NCBI GenBank assembly: GCA_964535025.1
Contig: CAZHRW010000031.1
Coordinates: 1 to 47,116, forward strand
Direction: 5' to 3'
From: JAAYZK01 sp964535025
Lineage (GTDB): Bacteria; Planctomycetota; Phycisphaerae; SM23-33; FEN-1343
Length of the DNA: 47,116 nucleotides
Position numbers and translations under genes: made by a program. Positions 18,132-25,519 of the stretch are shown in pieces. Each line of letters starts with the position of its first letter. Positions within the stretch are counted from its first letter, which is position 1. A model generated the notes under the pieces. That model saw nothing but the letters and a program-made list of their open reading frames with translations. It had not been told where the DNA came from and made no database searches.

Positions 18132-19808
18132 TCAGGGTTCGCTGTCGTCACTGTCGTCGGTCGGTCCGTCGTCGGTCGCCGGGTTGACGACGATATTCTC
18201 GACGACGCCGCCGAACAGGTTCATCACGCTCCGCACCGCCGGATCGTCCATCACCGCCTTGCGCTGCGCGCTGGTGACCGCCCGCGGCGGGGCGGGGCGG
18301 GCCGCTTCGAGGGTGGCGAACTCGCATCGCACCTCGCCGCCCGCCAGCGCCGCCAGGGCGCGGGTGATCTTGTCGATCTCCGGCCCGGCCGCCCGCCGGC
18401 GCATCGGCTCGTGGTCGTCGGTGAACCCCAGGCGGATCCGCCCGGCCGCCGCCTCGACGGGCGTGGCAGCCCGCAGCAGCCCGGCGGCGGCACCGAACCC
18501 CCCGCGGGCCAAACGACCCATGAGGTCTTCCCAGCGGTCGGCCAGCCAGGCGGTCTCCCAGCGGACGGTGCCGATGGGGTCGCTTGGCTTCGTCGCCGCC
18601 GGCGCCGCAGGGCGGTCAGGAATGTTCAGAGCTTTTTTTTTTCGACCCGGCGCCGGCGCCCCCGACGCCAGGTGTTCCAGCCGCTCGGTGAGGCTGATCG
18701 GGTCGACGAACTGGTCCGCCGCCGCCAGCCGCACGATCGACGCCTCGACCAGCGCCCGGCCGCTGCTGCTGCCCCGCAGGGAGCCCATGAGCTTCTCGCA
18801 CACGCTGACGGCGTGGACCGACGAGGCCACCGTGAAGCGCGGCACCACCGCCTTCAGCGTGCTGCGGGCGCTGTCGTTCAGTTCGATCAGGCGGCTGTCG
18901 ATCCCGCACGTCAACGCCAGCATGACGTTGCGGAACTGGTCGGCCATCGCCGCCGCGACGCCCTCGAGGGGAAAGCCCGCGGCCAGGATCGTATCGAGCG
19001 CCTCCAGCGCGGCCGCCGCGTCCCCGTCGGCGATCGCGCCGACCAGCGCGGCAACCTGCTCGTCGGGCGGCGTGCCCAGGACGGTCAGCACGTCCGCCTC
19101 GCTCAACGCGCCGCGGCCGGCGCTGATCAACTGGTCCAGCAGGCTGATCCCGTCGCGCATCGACCCGGCGGCCGCCTTGGCCACGCGGAAGATCGCGTCG
19201 TCGCTGATCTCGATCGACTCGGCGGCGCAAATCCGCTGGAGGTGGGCGGCGATGTCGGCGGTGGCGATGTTGCGGAAGTCGAACCGCTGGCAGCGCGAGA
19301 GGATCGTCGCGGGGATCTTCTCCGGCTCGGTGGTGGCGAAGATGAACTTCACATGCCCCGGCGGCTCTTCGAGCGTCTTGAGCAGCGCGTTGAACGCCTC
19401 CTTGGTCAACATGTGCACTTCGTCGATGTAGTACACCTTGTACCGGCACCGCGCCGGCCGCAGGGAAGCGTTGGAGCGCAGCTCGCGGATCTCGTCGATC
19501 CCGCGGTTGCTGGCCCCGTCGATCTCGATGACGTCCATGTCGTCGCCGCGACCGATGGCGACGCAGGCGTCGCAGGTGTTGCACGGCTCGGGGGTCGGCG
19601 CGTCGGCCGACTGGCAGTTGAGGGCCTTGGCCAGGATGCGGGCCATGGTCGTTTTGCCCACGCCCCGCGTGCCGGTGAACAGGTACGCCTGGGCGATCCG
19701 CCCGCTCCGCACGGCATTGACCAGGGTGGTGGCGATGTGGCCCTGGCCGACAACCTCCTCGAAGGTCGCGCTGCGGTACTTCCGGGCTAGCACAAGGTAT
19801 TCGGCCAT
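18132..19808 (-). CDS. dnaX: DNA polymerase III subunits tau/gamma (DnaX)
   Basis: The clamp-loader ATPase, 558 residues in the full-length (tau-like) frame. Domain I has KYRSATFEEVVGQ (10-22), Walker A GTRGVGKTT (46-54), a zinc module (Cys65, Cys76, Cys79, Cys82), Walker B YKVYYIDEVHML and the SRC motif TILSRCQRFDF. Domains II-III extend to about residue 385. The C-terminal part (about 400-558) is Ala/Arg/Pro-rich and divergent, as is usual for tau domain V. At residues 389-393 the code is CGA AAA AAA AAA GCT, a run of ten A (18633-18642). A -1 shift there ends at TGA 18616-18618 and would give a gamma-like 397-residue product lacking the tau tail. The weak SD is TGAAG. The SRP RNA gene lies directly upstream. 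Confidence 0.97.
   Translation of the reverse strand: MAEYLVLARKYRSATFEEVVGQGHIATTLVNAVRSGRIAQAYLFTGTRGVGKTTMARILAKALNCQSADAPTPEPCNTCDACVAIGRGDDMDVIEIDGASNRGIDEIRELRSNASLRPARCRYKVYYIDEVHMLTKEAFNALLKTLEEPPGHVKFIFATTEPEKIPATILSRCQRFDFRNIATADIAAHLQRICAAESIEISDDAIFRVAKAAAGSMRDGISLLDQLISAGRGALSEADVLTVLGTPPDEQVAALVGAIADGDAAAALEALDTILAAGFPLEGVAAAMADQFRNVMLALTCGIDSRLIELNDSARSTLKAVVPRFTVASSVHAVSVCEKLMGSLRGSSSGRALVEASIVRLAAADQFVDPISLTERLEHLASGAPAPGRKKKALNIPDRPAAPAATKPSDPIGTVRWETAWLADRWEDLMGRLARGGFGAAAGLLRAATPVEAAAGRIRLGFTDDHEPMRRRAAGPEIDKITRALAALAGGEVRCEFATLEAARPAPPRAVTSAQRKAVMDDPAVRSVMNLFGGVVENIVVNPATDDGPTDDSDDSEP
18616..18645 (-). other. dnaX: dnaX programmed -1 frameshift / transcriptional slippage site
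   Basis: On the coding strand ten consecutive A (18642 to 18633) follow CG in the zero frame CGA-AAA-AAA-AAA-GCT (Arg389, Lys390-392, Ala393). Shifting by -1 reads AAA-AGC-TCT-GAA-CAT-TCC-TGA, adding Ser-Ser-Glu-His-Ser and a stop. The -1 frame is verified by coordinates (the alternative reading frame ends exactly at 18616). Poly-A slippage producing gamma is known for dnaX of Escherichia coli (A AAA AAG, ribosomal) and Thermus (transcriptional). Which mechanism acts here is inference. Confidence 0.75.
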
Positions 19809-19905
19809 GGCTTCAGATTGCGATACCCGCCGGGTCTGACGGGCTTTGTCAAACTTCGGTTACCTGCGGCACTCACGGCCCCGCTGCACAACAGGAAGTC
19901 GGTCC

Positions 19906-19945
19906 AAAAATAAAAGGCCGTGCACTCGGCGTCGAGCCGCCGACC
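19906..19945 (-). terminator. probable Rho-independent terminator of the SRP RNA gene
   Basis: On the minus strand GGUC-GGCG, loop GCUCGA, then CGCC and, after an eight-base bulge, GGCC forms an imperfect GC-rich stem, directly followed by UUUUAUUUUU (19906-19915). It sits just after the closing helix of the SRP RNA. The bulge makes the hairpin less than ideal. Confidence 0.5.
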
Positions 19946-19947
19946 GT

Positions 19948-20064
19948 GGGTCCGACACAACCGGATGCTCCCGCCAGGCAGCCCTCCGGCACATGACGCG
20001 CTTCGCTTATGGCTGCTTCCTTCCGGACCTGACCAGGTTCACGGCGAGCCATTGCAGAGGACCC
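19948..20064 (-). ncRNA. ffs: signal recognition particle RNA (4.5S-type)
   Basis: The minus strand contains the near-invariant SRP domain IV: CCUGGUCAGGU, the GGAA tetraloop region and the asymmetric loop in GTCCGGAAGGAAGCAGCC (about 20006-20034). Flanking sequences pair as helix 5/8, and the outermost GGGUCC (20064-20059) is a perfect complement of GGACCC (19953-19948), closing a 117-base hairpin. It binds Ffh and targets ribosomes making membrane proteins to the Sec translocon. A sigma-70 promoter lies upstream and a terminator downstream. The transcript may begin near 20127, which would add ~63 bases containing a perfect stem (CATCCGA/TCGGATG, about 20076-20095), so a processed or longer SRP RNA is possible. 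The 5' boundary is therefore uncertain. Confidence 0.93.
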
Positions 20065-20133
20065 AGCGATCAACACATCCGATGAAGTCGGATGGTCCAC
20101 CGACGACCGACCCTCGGACGAGAATTCAGCCCC

Positions 20134-20162
20134 GCTATAGCGGATTGCGGGTCACCCGGCAA
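20134..20162 (-). promoter_or_regulatory. sigma-70 promoter of the SRP RNA gene
   Basis: On the minus strand TTGCCG (20162-20157), a 17-base spacer, then TATAGC (20139-20134). The predicted start is near 20127, about 63 bases before the SRP RNA hairpin. Position, spacing and hexamers all fit; activity is inferred. Confidence 0.6.
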
Positions 20163-20273
20163 ACCGGGCTCAGGGCACCGCTAGCGCCCCGCCTAGCACG
20201 GCATGGATCATTGTACCGATCTTGCGGCCGTAAGCAAGTACGATACGGGCCAAAGACGGGTTCGATTCGTAAG

Positions 20274-20996
20274 TCATTGCGACAGCGGATCTCGCGTCAC
20301 CTTCAGGGCGATCGACGCGTCGCGGTGGGCCATCAGCCGTCCGGGGTTGCCGGCCAGGCCGACGCGGCCGCCGGCGACCAGGACCACCCCGTCGATCCCG
20401 GCGATGGCCATGATCCGCTCGAGGGCCTCGTCGAGGTCGGCGGGGGTCGTGACCAGGTTGCCCGCCAGCGTGGCCGCCGCGTCGGCCACCGCCGCGTCGG
20501 CGGCGACCACCGTCGCCAGGTCGCACGCCCCCAGGCTCAGCGAGTGGCCCATGCGTCCCGATGACGAGCAGATCGCCAGCCCCCTCGGCCGCGGCTCGAT
20601 CGCCAGGGCCAGTCGTCCGGCCGGCGGGCCGTCGCCGGCGTATAGGCCCACCACCAGCGGCGCGCGGGTGTACAGCACCAGGTCCCCCCCGTTCTCGACG
20701 ATCGCCTCACTCGCCCCGGCGTCTATCGCGGCGCGGGCGGCATACGCGGCCATCACGCCGGCCACCGCGGCCATCGGCCCGACGCCCACCGCCGCCGCCG
20801 CATCCGCCATCCACCGCGCCGACGACGACGCATCGGGACGCGCCGCGACGGGTGTCAGCGACTCGCCGAACGCCCGATGCCCCGCCAAGTACGCCTCCAA
20901 CATCGCCCGCTGGCGGACGATCTCGGCCGTCGCGGCCTCGAACCGCTCCGTGCAGATGCGGAAATTCGCCCCCTTGTGTGCGAATCGGCGATACAT
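20274..20996 (-). CDS. UPF0280 family protein (ApbE-related)
   Basis: A 240-residue protein of the UPF0280/COG2122 family, distantly related to ApbE, the FAD:protein FMN transferase. MYRRFAHKGANFRICTERFEAATAEIV is the typical family N-terminus, followed by GVGPMAAVAGVMAAYAARAAIDAGASEAIVENGGDLVL, where VENGGD is the core motif. GRPRGLAICSSSGRMGHSLSLG and ADAAVADAAATLAGN follow, all recognised landmarks. The start at ATG 20996 is chosen on homology; GTG 21011 and TTG 21020 are in frame upstream and no clear SD decides. It lies downstream of a divergent secreted protein gene and upstream of the SRP RNA promoter, on the same strand as both. The biochemical role of the family is not established; FMN or flavin handling is only an inference from the fold. 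Confidence 0.85.
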   Translation of the reverse strand: MYRRFAHKGANFRICTERFEAATAEIVRQRAMLEAYLAGHRAFGESLTPVAARPDASSSARWMADAAAAVGVGPMAAVAGVMAAYAARAAIDAGASEAIVENGGDLVLYTRAPLVVGLYAGDGPPAGRLALAIEPRPRGLAICSSSGRMGHSLSLGACDLATVVAADAAVADAAATLAGNLVTTPADLDEALERIMAIAGIDGVVLVAGGRVGLAGNPGRLMAHRDASIALKVTRDPLSQ

Positions 20997-21106
20997 GCGT
21001 GCGGCGGTCACGAGGGCCAAGTGTACCCCGGCGCCGGCGCGCCACGCAAGCGGACGGCCCCCGGCTAGACCTTGCCCGGCGCACGCGGCTGAGGTAGCAT
21101 CTCGCT

Positions 21107-23296
21107 ATGCAAACGAAGCGACGCCGATGGGTGCGCGCCGGGCGGCTGCTGGCGGCCGTGTTGGCGGTGGCGATGGGGACCGCGACGGCCGCGGGGCAGA
21201 CGAGCCGTCCGGATGAGCCCCTGTCGCGCTGGCGGGTACTGCCAATCCGCTCGCAGGCCGAGGCCCAACTCGGCCTGATCGGCGGAGAGGCCGAGCAGCA
21301 CCCCCAAGGCATGGCCCGGGCGGCGTCGAAGCCCGACCGGCTCTACCTCTCCCACGACGTCGGCCAGCTCTGGCGCAGCGACGACAACGGCCGGACCTGG
21401 CGCAAGACACTCGGGGCGGGCATGTTCGTCAAGTGCGGCCAGTCCGTCGAGGTCGACCCCGTCGACGCCGACACTGTCCTGATGATCGTCGACAGCGCCT
21501 GGGACTGGTTCGCCCGCGACTACGAGGGCGTCTATCGCTCCACCAACGCCGGCGAAACCTGGAACCTCGTCCTCAACACGCCCGCCGAACACCAACGGTT
21601 CCACCAGCACTGCCTGGCCTACGATCCGACCTCCACCGACACCACCGGCGCCGCCCGCTGGTACGCCGCCTTCCCCGCCAACGGCCTGTTCCGCAGCGAC
21701 GACGGCGGGCGGTCGTGGACAAAAACCGCCGACTTGGCCGACCACGAGCGCCTGTATGGCGTCTACACGCACCAGACCGACGGCAAAACCGTCTACCTCG
21801 CCTCCTCGGCCGGCCTGCTGGTCAGCACCGAGCGCGGGGGCAACCCCAAACCCCTCGGCGACCTGCCCGCCGGCGCGGTGAGCGGCCTGGCATTGCACCC
21901 GACCGACGCGGACCGCTTCTACGCGACGGTCCTCGGCGTCGGCCTGTTCGTCTCGACCGACGGCGGCCGCCACTTCGAGCCCCTGCGGACGGCCGAGAAC
22001 GCACAGAGCGTCTTTGTCAACCCCGGCCACCCGGAGGTGATCTACTTCATCGCCCGGCGCTCCCGCTCACTCGTCAGCACCGACGCCGGCCGCACATGGA
22101 CGCCCATCCGCGCCACCCCCGCGCCGGGGCTCGACCGCGGCGGGGGCTGGAAAACCACCTTCGGCGGCGGCCACACCGCCGTCCTCGGCGACCCCCGCAA
22201 GGCGACCGCCGCGGTGGCCTATTCCCACGCGACGGTCTGGCGCAGCGAGGATGATCCGGCCGCCTTCGTCGACAGTTCCACGCTGTTCACCGGCTACGCC
22301 TGGGGCTGGTGGCGCGGCGGCGCGGCCTTCCACCCAACCGACCCGCGGCGGTTCCGCCTGTTCTGTTTCGACATCGGTTCGGTCGAGACCCGCAACGGCG
22401 GCGACTGGTTCGAGCGCCATCCCGCGCCCTACCGCTGGCGGCGCGACGGCAGGATCCACTGGAGTGGCATGTATAACGGCAGCTACCAGCCGCGGGACGG
22501 CTCGGAGGTCGTGGTCGCGTCGGTCGGCCGCTATTGGGACAACCGCCTGATCCGCACGGACGACGCGGGCGAAACGTGGACGCTCGTGGAAGACGCCACC
22601 GAGAACTATTTTTTCGTCGGCTTCCACCCGACCGATCCGGACCTCGTCTTCGCCGGCACGCGGCGTTCGACCGACGCGGGGCGCTCCTTCGCGCCGATCG
22701 AGGGGCTCCGCCGGTGGGACGGGTTCGTCGTCGGCATCGCGCCGGGCCGTCCGGAGACGATCTATGCTATCAGCGGCGACCGCCGCGTGGTGCTCCGGTC
22801 GGATGATCGCGGCGACACATGGCGCGAGTATGTGCGCCCCGGGTGGCCCTTGAGCCGATTCAGCCCGTCGCCGTTATTCGCGGTCCACCCGACCGACCCG
22901 GACCGGATCTACACGCTCGACCGCCACGCCGACGCCGCCGAGTTCGACGGGCGCCACTGGCGCTCACTGAACGTACTCGAGCACGTCGGGGCCGACACGC
23001 CGCGGAATTGCGTCAGCCAGATCGTCTTCGACCCTCGTCGCCCAAACGTCGTCTACGCCGCGACACACACGTGCGGGTTGCCTTTCCTGTTTCGCAGCCT
23101 CGACGGCGGCCGCACTTGGCGGGATATCAGCGGTAACCTGCCCCGCATCGGCGCCGGCGGCCTGGCCGTCTCGCCCCACACCGGCGATGTCTTCACCGGG
23201 GGCTGCTGCGGCACCCGCGTCTTCGGCCCGCCCTACGACAGCCCCGAAGCCCTCTACCACCGCCTACCCGACGATTGGCGCGCGCCCGGCCGTTGA
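21107..23296 (+). CDS. secreted BNR/Asp-box beta-propeller protein (sortilin/GH74-like)
   Basis: A 729-residue exported protein. A signal peptide spans about residues 1-29 (KRRRWVRAGRLLAAVLAVAMGTATAAG). The body is built of Asp-box repeats S/T-x-D-x-G-x-T/S-W: SDDNGRTW, STNAGETW, SDDGGRSW, STDGGRHF, STDAGRTW, TDDAGETW, STDAGRSF, SDDRGDTW and SLDGGRTW, about nine in all. This spacing is found in two-propeller proteins such as GH74 xyloglucanases and VPS10/sortilin-like proteins. HPTDADRFYATVLG-type strands between boxes support the fold. No catalytic pair of Asp residues can be assigned by eye, so a glycan-binding or structural role is equally likely. A hairpin GAGCTC-tgaaa-GAGCTC overlaps the stop (23295-23311). 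Confidence 0.85.
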   Translation: MQTKRRRWVRAGRLLAAVLAVAMGTATAAGQTSRPDEPLSRWRVLPIRSQAEAQLGLIGGEAEQHPQGMARAASKPDRLYLSHDVGQLWRSDDNGRTWRKTLGAGMFVKCGQSVEVDPVDADTVLMIVDSAWDWFARDYEGVYRSTNAGETWNLVLNTPAEHQRFHQHCLAYDPTSTDTTGAARWYAAFPANGLFRSDDGGRSWTKTADLADHERLYGVYTHQTDGKTVYLASSAGLLVSTERGGNPKPLGDLPAGAVSGLALHPTDADRFYATVLGVGLFVSTDGGRHFEPLRTAENAQSVFVNPGHPEVIYFIARRSRSLVSTDAGRTWTPIRATPAPGLDRGGGWKTTFGGGHTAVLGDPRKATAAVAYSHATVWRSEDDPAAFVDSSTLFTGYAWGWWRGGAAFHPTDPRRFRLFCFDIGSVETRNGGDWFERHPAPYRWRRDGRIHWSGMYNGSYQPRDGSEVVVASVGRYWDNRLIRTDDAGETWTLVEDATENYFFVGFHPTDPDLVFAGTRRSTDAGRSFAPIEGLRRWDGFVVGIAPGRPETIYAISGDRRVVLRSDDRGDTWREYVRPGWPLSRFSPSPLFAVHPTDPDRIYTLDRHADAAEFDGRHWRSLNVLEHVGADTPRNCVSQIVFDPRRPNVVYAATHTCGLPFLFRSLDGGRTWRDISGNLPRIGAGGLAVSPHTGDVFTGGCCGTRVFGPPYDSPEALYHRLPDDWRAPGR

Positions 23297-23530
23297 GCTC
23301 TGAAAGAGCTCCATATCCCAGCCCGGGGCACTCCGTGCGTACCCCGGCATGGATGCCCCGAAGGCGCATGATGACGATGCGGCATGATCCGCGTGCGCGA
23401 CAGCCAGAGGGAGGGCGCGGGATATCAACCGTATCCACAAGACAGCGGTTATCGTGCCCTTCCAGGGCACGCGTCGGGGGTGCCCGGACCCAAGGCGATG
23501 CCCCGGGCTTTCTATCGTGCTCCTCCAGGG
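23295..23530. repeat. cluster of palindromic REP-like sequences
   Basis: No gene. Several perfect or near-perfect hairpins occur in about 230 bases: GAGCTC/GAGCTC (23295-23311), CCGGGG...CCCCGG (23323-23347, with CAC/GTG inside) and GTGCCCT-tcc-AGGGCAC (23454-23470), followed by a second CCCGG/CCGGG-containing stretch to about 23515. The texture (AGGGCACG...CCAAGGCGATGCCCCGGG) recalls the GC-rich palindromic debris associated with REP/RAYT-type elements in Planctomycetota. That likeness is from memory and no transposase is present. Confidence 0.45.
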
Positions 23531-23930
23531 GACGCCTTCCCGACATCGGCGGCAGGTCAAGTGCTGTCTTTGTACCCTTGGCTGTCTCCGTCGGCATTCC
23601 ACCAGCACCCGCCGAGAAAAGAAGATTCCTCCCTCGTGCCCCGCCGCGCAGGCCGTGACCCACACAGGCCTCTCTTCTTCCAATCTACCGTGCTACATGC
23701 GTTGGCCAGGTGCCCGGCGTTGGGGGCCCATGCGCCTCCTATATCATGTGGTTCGGCTGGGCCAGACCCCATCATATTGCCCCTATCTCCTTCGCCCGAT
23801 GGGCCACCGGGGACGAGTCTGCCGCCGATGATTACGGGCTCCAGGACGTTCGCAGAGACATAAGGCGTCGAGGGCCGCTACTATTTAGGGACATTTCTAT
23901 GAGACGGATGTAAAAAGTTCTGGCCGGTGT
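23531..23930. other. intergenic stretch without a supported gene
   Basis: Several short open frames occur here, but their codon use and amino-acid composition (many Arg, Pro, Cys, His, no SD, no family resemblance) are unlike the neighbouring genes. I see no RNA gene or complete mobile element. The A+T content rises towards 23900, just before the promoter of the response-regulator transcript. Confidence 0.5.
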
Positions 23931-23960
23931 TTGCCGGGTGGGGGCAGCGCGGTATATAAT
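23931..23960 (+). promoter_or_regulatory. sigma-70 promoter of the response-regulator transcript
   Basis: TTGCCG (23931-23936), an 18-base spacer and TATAAT (23955-23960). The predicted start is near 23966, exactly where the paired leader RNA begins. The same TTGCCG -35 hexamer is seen at the SRP RNA promoter. Confidence 0.65.
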
Positions 23961-23965
23961 CGCCC

Positions 23966-24152
23966 GTTAGCAATTCTTACAGGGATGGGGCCGGCGGCGG
24001 TCGCCGGCAGATCAGGCACGGTATGCCACCTGACTTCTGGCTGGAGTTGATGTGCCGGTAGGGATCGGCGTGCTCGAGGCAAGGATTGGGACGCTTCCAG
24101 GTGACATCCCGTAGGCGCAGTGCGGCCCCGCGGAACTAGACTGTAGGGTAAC
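23966..24152 (+). ncRNA. candidate structured RNA or 5' leader, ~187 nt
   Basis: The two ends pair: GUUA (23966-23969) with UAAC (24149-24152), UACAG (23978-23982) with CUGUA (24141-24145) and GGGGCC (23987-23992) with GGCCCC (24124-24129), separated by internal loops. Inside are hairpins GCCGGCG/CGCCGGC (23990-24008, which competes with the third pair), UCAG-GCA/UGC-CUGA (24012-24033) and CCGGU-AGGG-AUCGG (24055-24068). It starts at the predicted transcription start and ends 24 bases before the response regulator. It matches no RNA class I recognise. It may be a leader with a switch between the alternative helices or a separate small RNA. Confidence 0.45.
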
Positions 24153-24175
24153 ATCATGCAGGACAGGAGAACGAC

Positions 24176-24835
24176 ATGGTAACGGCCATCGCTGTCAAGA
24201 AGATCCTTATTGTGGAAGATCATCCCCTGGCCCGTCGGGGCATCGCGGCGCTGCTGAGCGAGCAGGGCGATCTGGCAGTATGCGCCGAGGCGGAGAACAT
24301 CGCCGGGGCGATGAAAGCCGTCGACGCCGAGAGTCCGGATATGGCGATCGTCGACCTGGTGCTCCAGGATTGCAGCGGGCTGGACCTGGTCCGCCGGTTG
24401 AGAGCGCGTCAGCCGGACCTGCCGGTGCTCGTCCTGTCGATGCATGATGAGGCGTTCTACGCCGAGCGGGCGCTCCGCGCCGGGGCGATGGGGTACGTCG
24501 CCAAGACCGAGGACGGAGAGATCATTCTGCGGGCCGTCCGGGAGGTGCTGGACGGGCGGATGTACGTCAACCCCGCATTGGCCGGCCGGATGCTGTCAGA
24601 CCTGATCGGCGGCAACGGCGGCACGCCGGTCCACAAGCTGACCGACCGCGAGTTTGAGGTCTTCGAACTGCTCGGCCAGGGCCTCCAGACCCGCCAGATC
24701 GCCGATCGGCTTCACATTTCCGTCGGGACCGTCGACGCGCACCGTGAGCACATCAAGAAGAAACTCGACATCCCCTCGGCCCAGAAGCTGCTGGTCTTTG
24801 CCGTCCAGTGGTCCCAGACCAGCCGGGGCGCCTGA
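24176..24835 (+). CDS. NarL/FixJ-family two-component response regulator
   Basis: A 219-residue transcriptional regulator. The receiver domain (residues 8-125) has the acidic pair Glu14-Asp15, phospho-acceptor Asp60 (IVDLVL), switch Ser88 and Lys110. The C-terminal LuxR-type helix-turn-helix (about 152-215) reads LTDREFEVFELLGQGLQTRQIADRLHISVGTVDAHREHIKKKLDI, all typical. CAGGAG lies seven bases before ATG 24176. No histidine kinase gene is next to it, so it is an orphan here. It has its own promoter and a long, apparently folded leader, and is flanked on both sides by gene-poor palindromic DNA. Confidence 0.95.
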   Translation: MVTAIAVKKILIVEDHPLARRGIAALLSEQGDLAVCAEAENIAGAMKAVDAESPDMAIVDLVLQDCSGLDLVRRLRARQPDLPVLVLSMHDEAFYAERALRAGAMGYVAKTEDGEIILRAVREVLDGRMYVNPALAGRMLSDLIGGNGGTPVHKLTDREFEVFELLGQGLQTRQIADRLHISVGTVDAHREHIKKKLDIPSAQKLLVFAVQWSQTSRGA

Positions 24836-24848
24836 GGGCGCCGGCGAC

Positions 24849-25023
24849 GGGGTCGGACCTTAGACCGCACGAAAGGGCTCGCACCAAGCGAGGCCTTGAT
24901 GGCCGCGTGAGGAGTCGTCCGGCGAGGGGGTCAGATCTCATACCGCACCTGCGGCCTCTCGCGGCGCGCTACGGGGCTTATGGGGCGCCAGTAGGCGCGC
25001 GATGGGGGCAAGCCGGCGAGAGG
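24849..25023. repeat. imperfect direct repeat and inverted repeat downstream of the response regulator
   Basis: A 22-base segment starting GGGGTC and ending ACCGCAC occurs at 24849-24870 and 24927-24948 with 18 identical positions. Immediately after the second copy an inverted repeat CCTCTCGC (about 24955-24962) and GCGAGAGG (25016-25023) encloses GGCGCGC/GCGCGC stems. The GGGGTCAGA-like core is reminiscent of REP sequences next to RAYT transposases; that link is an impression only. It could also serve as a bidirectional terminator. Confidence 0.45.
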
Positions 25024-25519
25024 GGCTCGTGCTCGTACCTCACGGGGAAACTGGCAGGTCCCCGCGGCGCGGTAGCAGGCGTAGGGCGCTGCAGTAGCCT
25101 AAAAACTTCCTTTATCCCAATTGCGTGCCCCCTTTTGTTGTGCAATGATTCGTGCGTTGACGGTGATCAAGATGATCGCCGCTTTTCAGGCGACGAAGGC
25201 AGGGAGGCCGCTGGCTCGCTACCGGATTCTCCCCTCTGCCGGCCCAGGCCTTCCGTGGTGCACGCACCGGCCGGGCCGTACGGAACGTCCCCTGCCGACA
25301 TACGCCGATCCGTTCGGTCATCGGCGGCCCGGGTTGGTCTTCACGCAGCCGTGGCGCATTCAGGGGGGCGCCGCGGCTGTCTTTATCCGCCGGCGTGACG
25401 CGTCTGTCGCGACCTTTCATGGCGACGCTGGAGGCGAAGATGAGATCTCCCTCGACACGCCTGCTGGGGCCCTTGCGCAGTAGACGGGTTCCGTCGCCAT
25501 CTTTGCGGGTACAGCCCAC
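25024..25519. other. intergenic stretch without a supported gene
   Basis: An open frame of about 120 codons (25121-25483) and one on the other strand exist, but neither has an SD, a recognisable family or neighbour-like codon use. Composition is more mixed than in the flanking genes (an A+T-rich patch near 25100-25145). The leftward URO-D-like gene ends at 25520, so this stretch lies downstream of two convergent transcripts. Confidence 0.5.

Noticed and set aside
19822..19852. TTGACA on the minus strand (19852-19847) as a dnaX promoter
   Set aside because: The best -10 (GGTATC or TATCGC) is 19-21 bases away and would leave almost no leader before the ATG. It might be used weakly.
23264..23683. 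139-codon open frame on the minus strand (and others in 23275-23863)
   Set aside because: Sequence is what translated palindromic debris gives; no SD, no homology, overlaps the propeller gene end.
25121..25483. 120-codon open frame on the + strand and 135-codon frame on the minus strand
   Set aside because: No SD, no family, many Arg/Pro/His and odd composition compared with neighbouring genes. A small unknown gene cannot be excluded, but there is no support for it.
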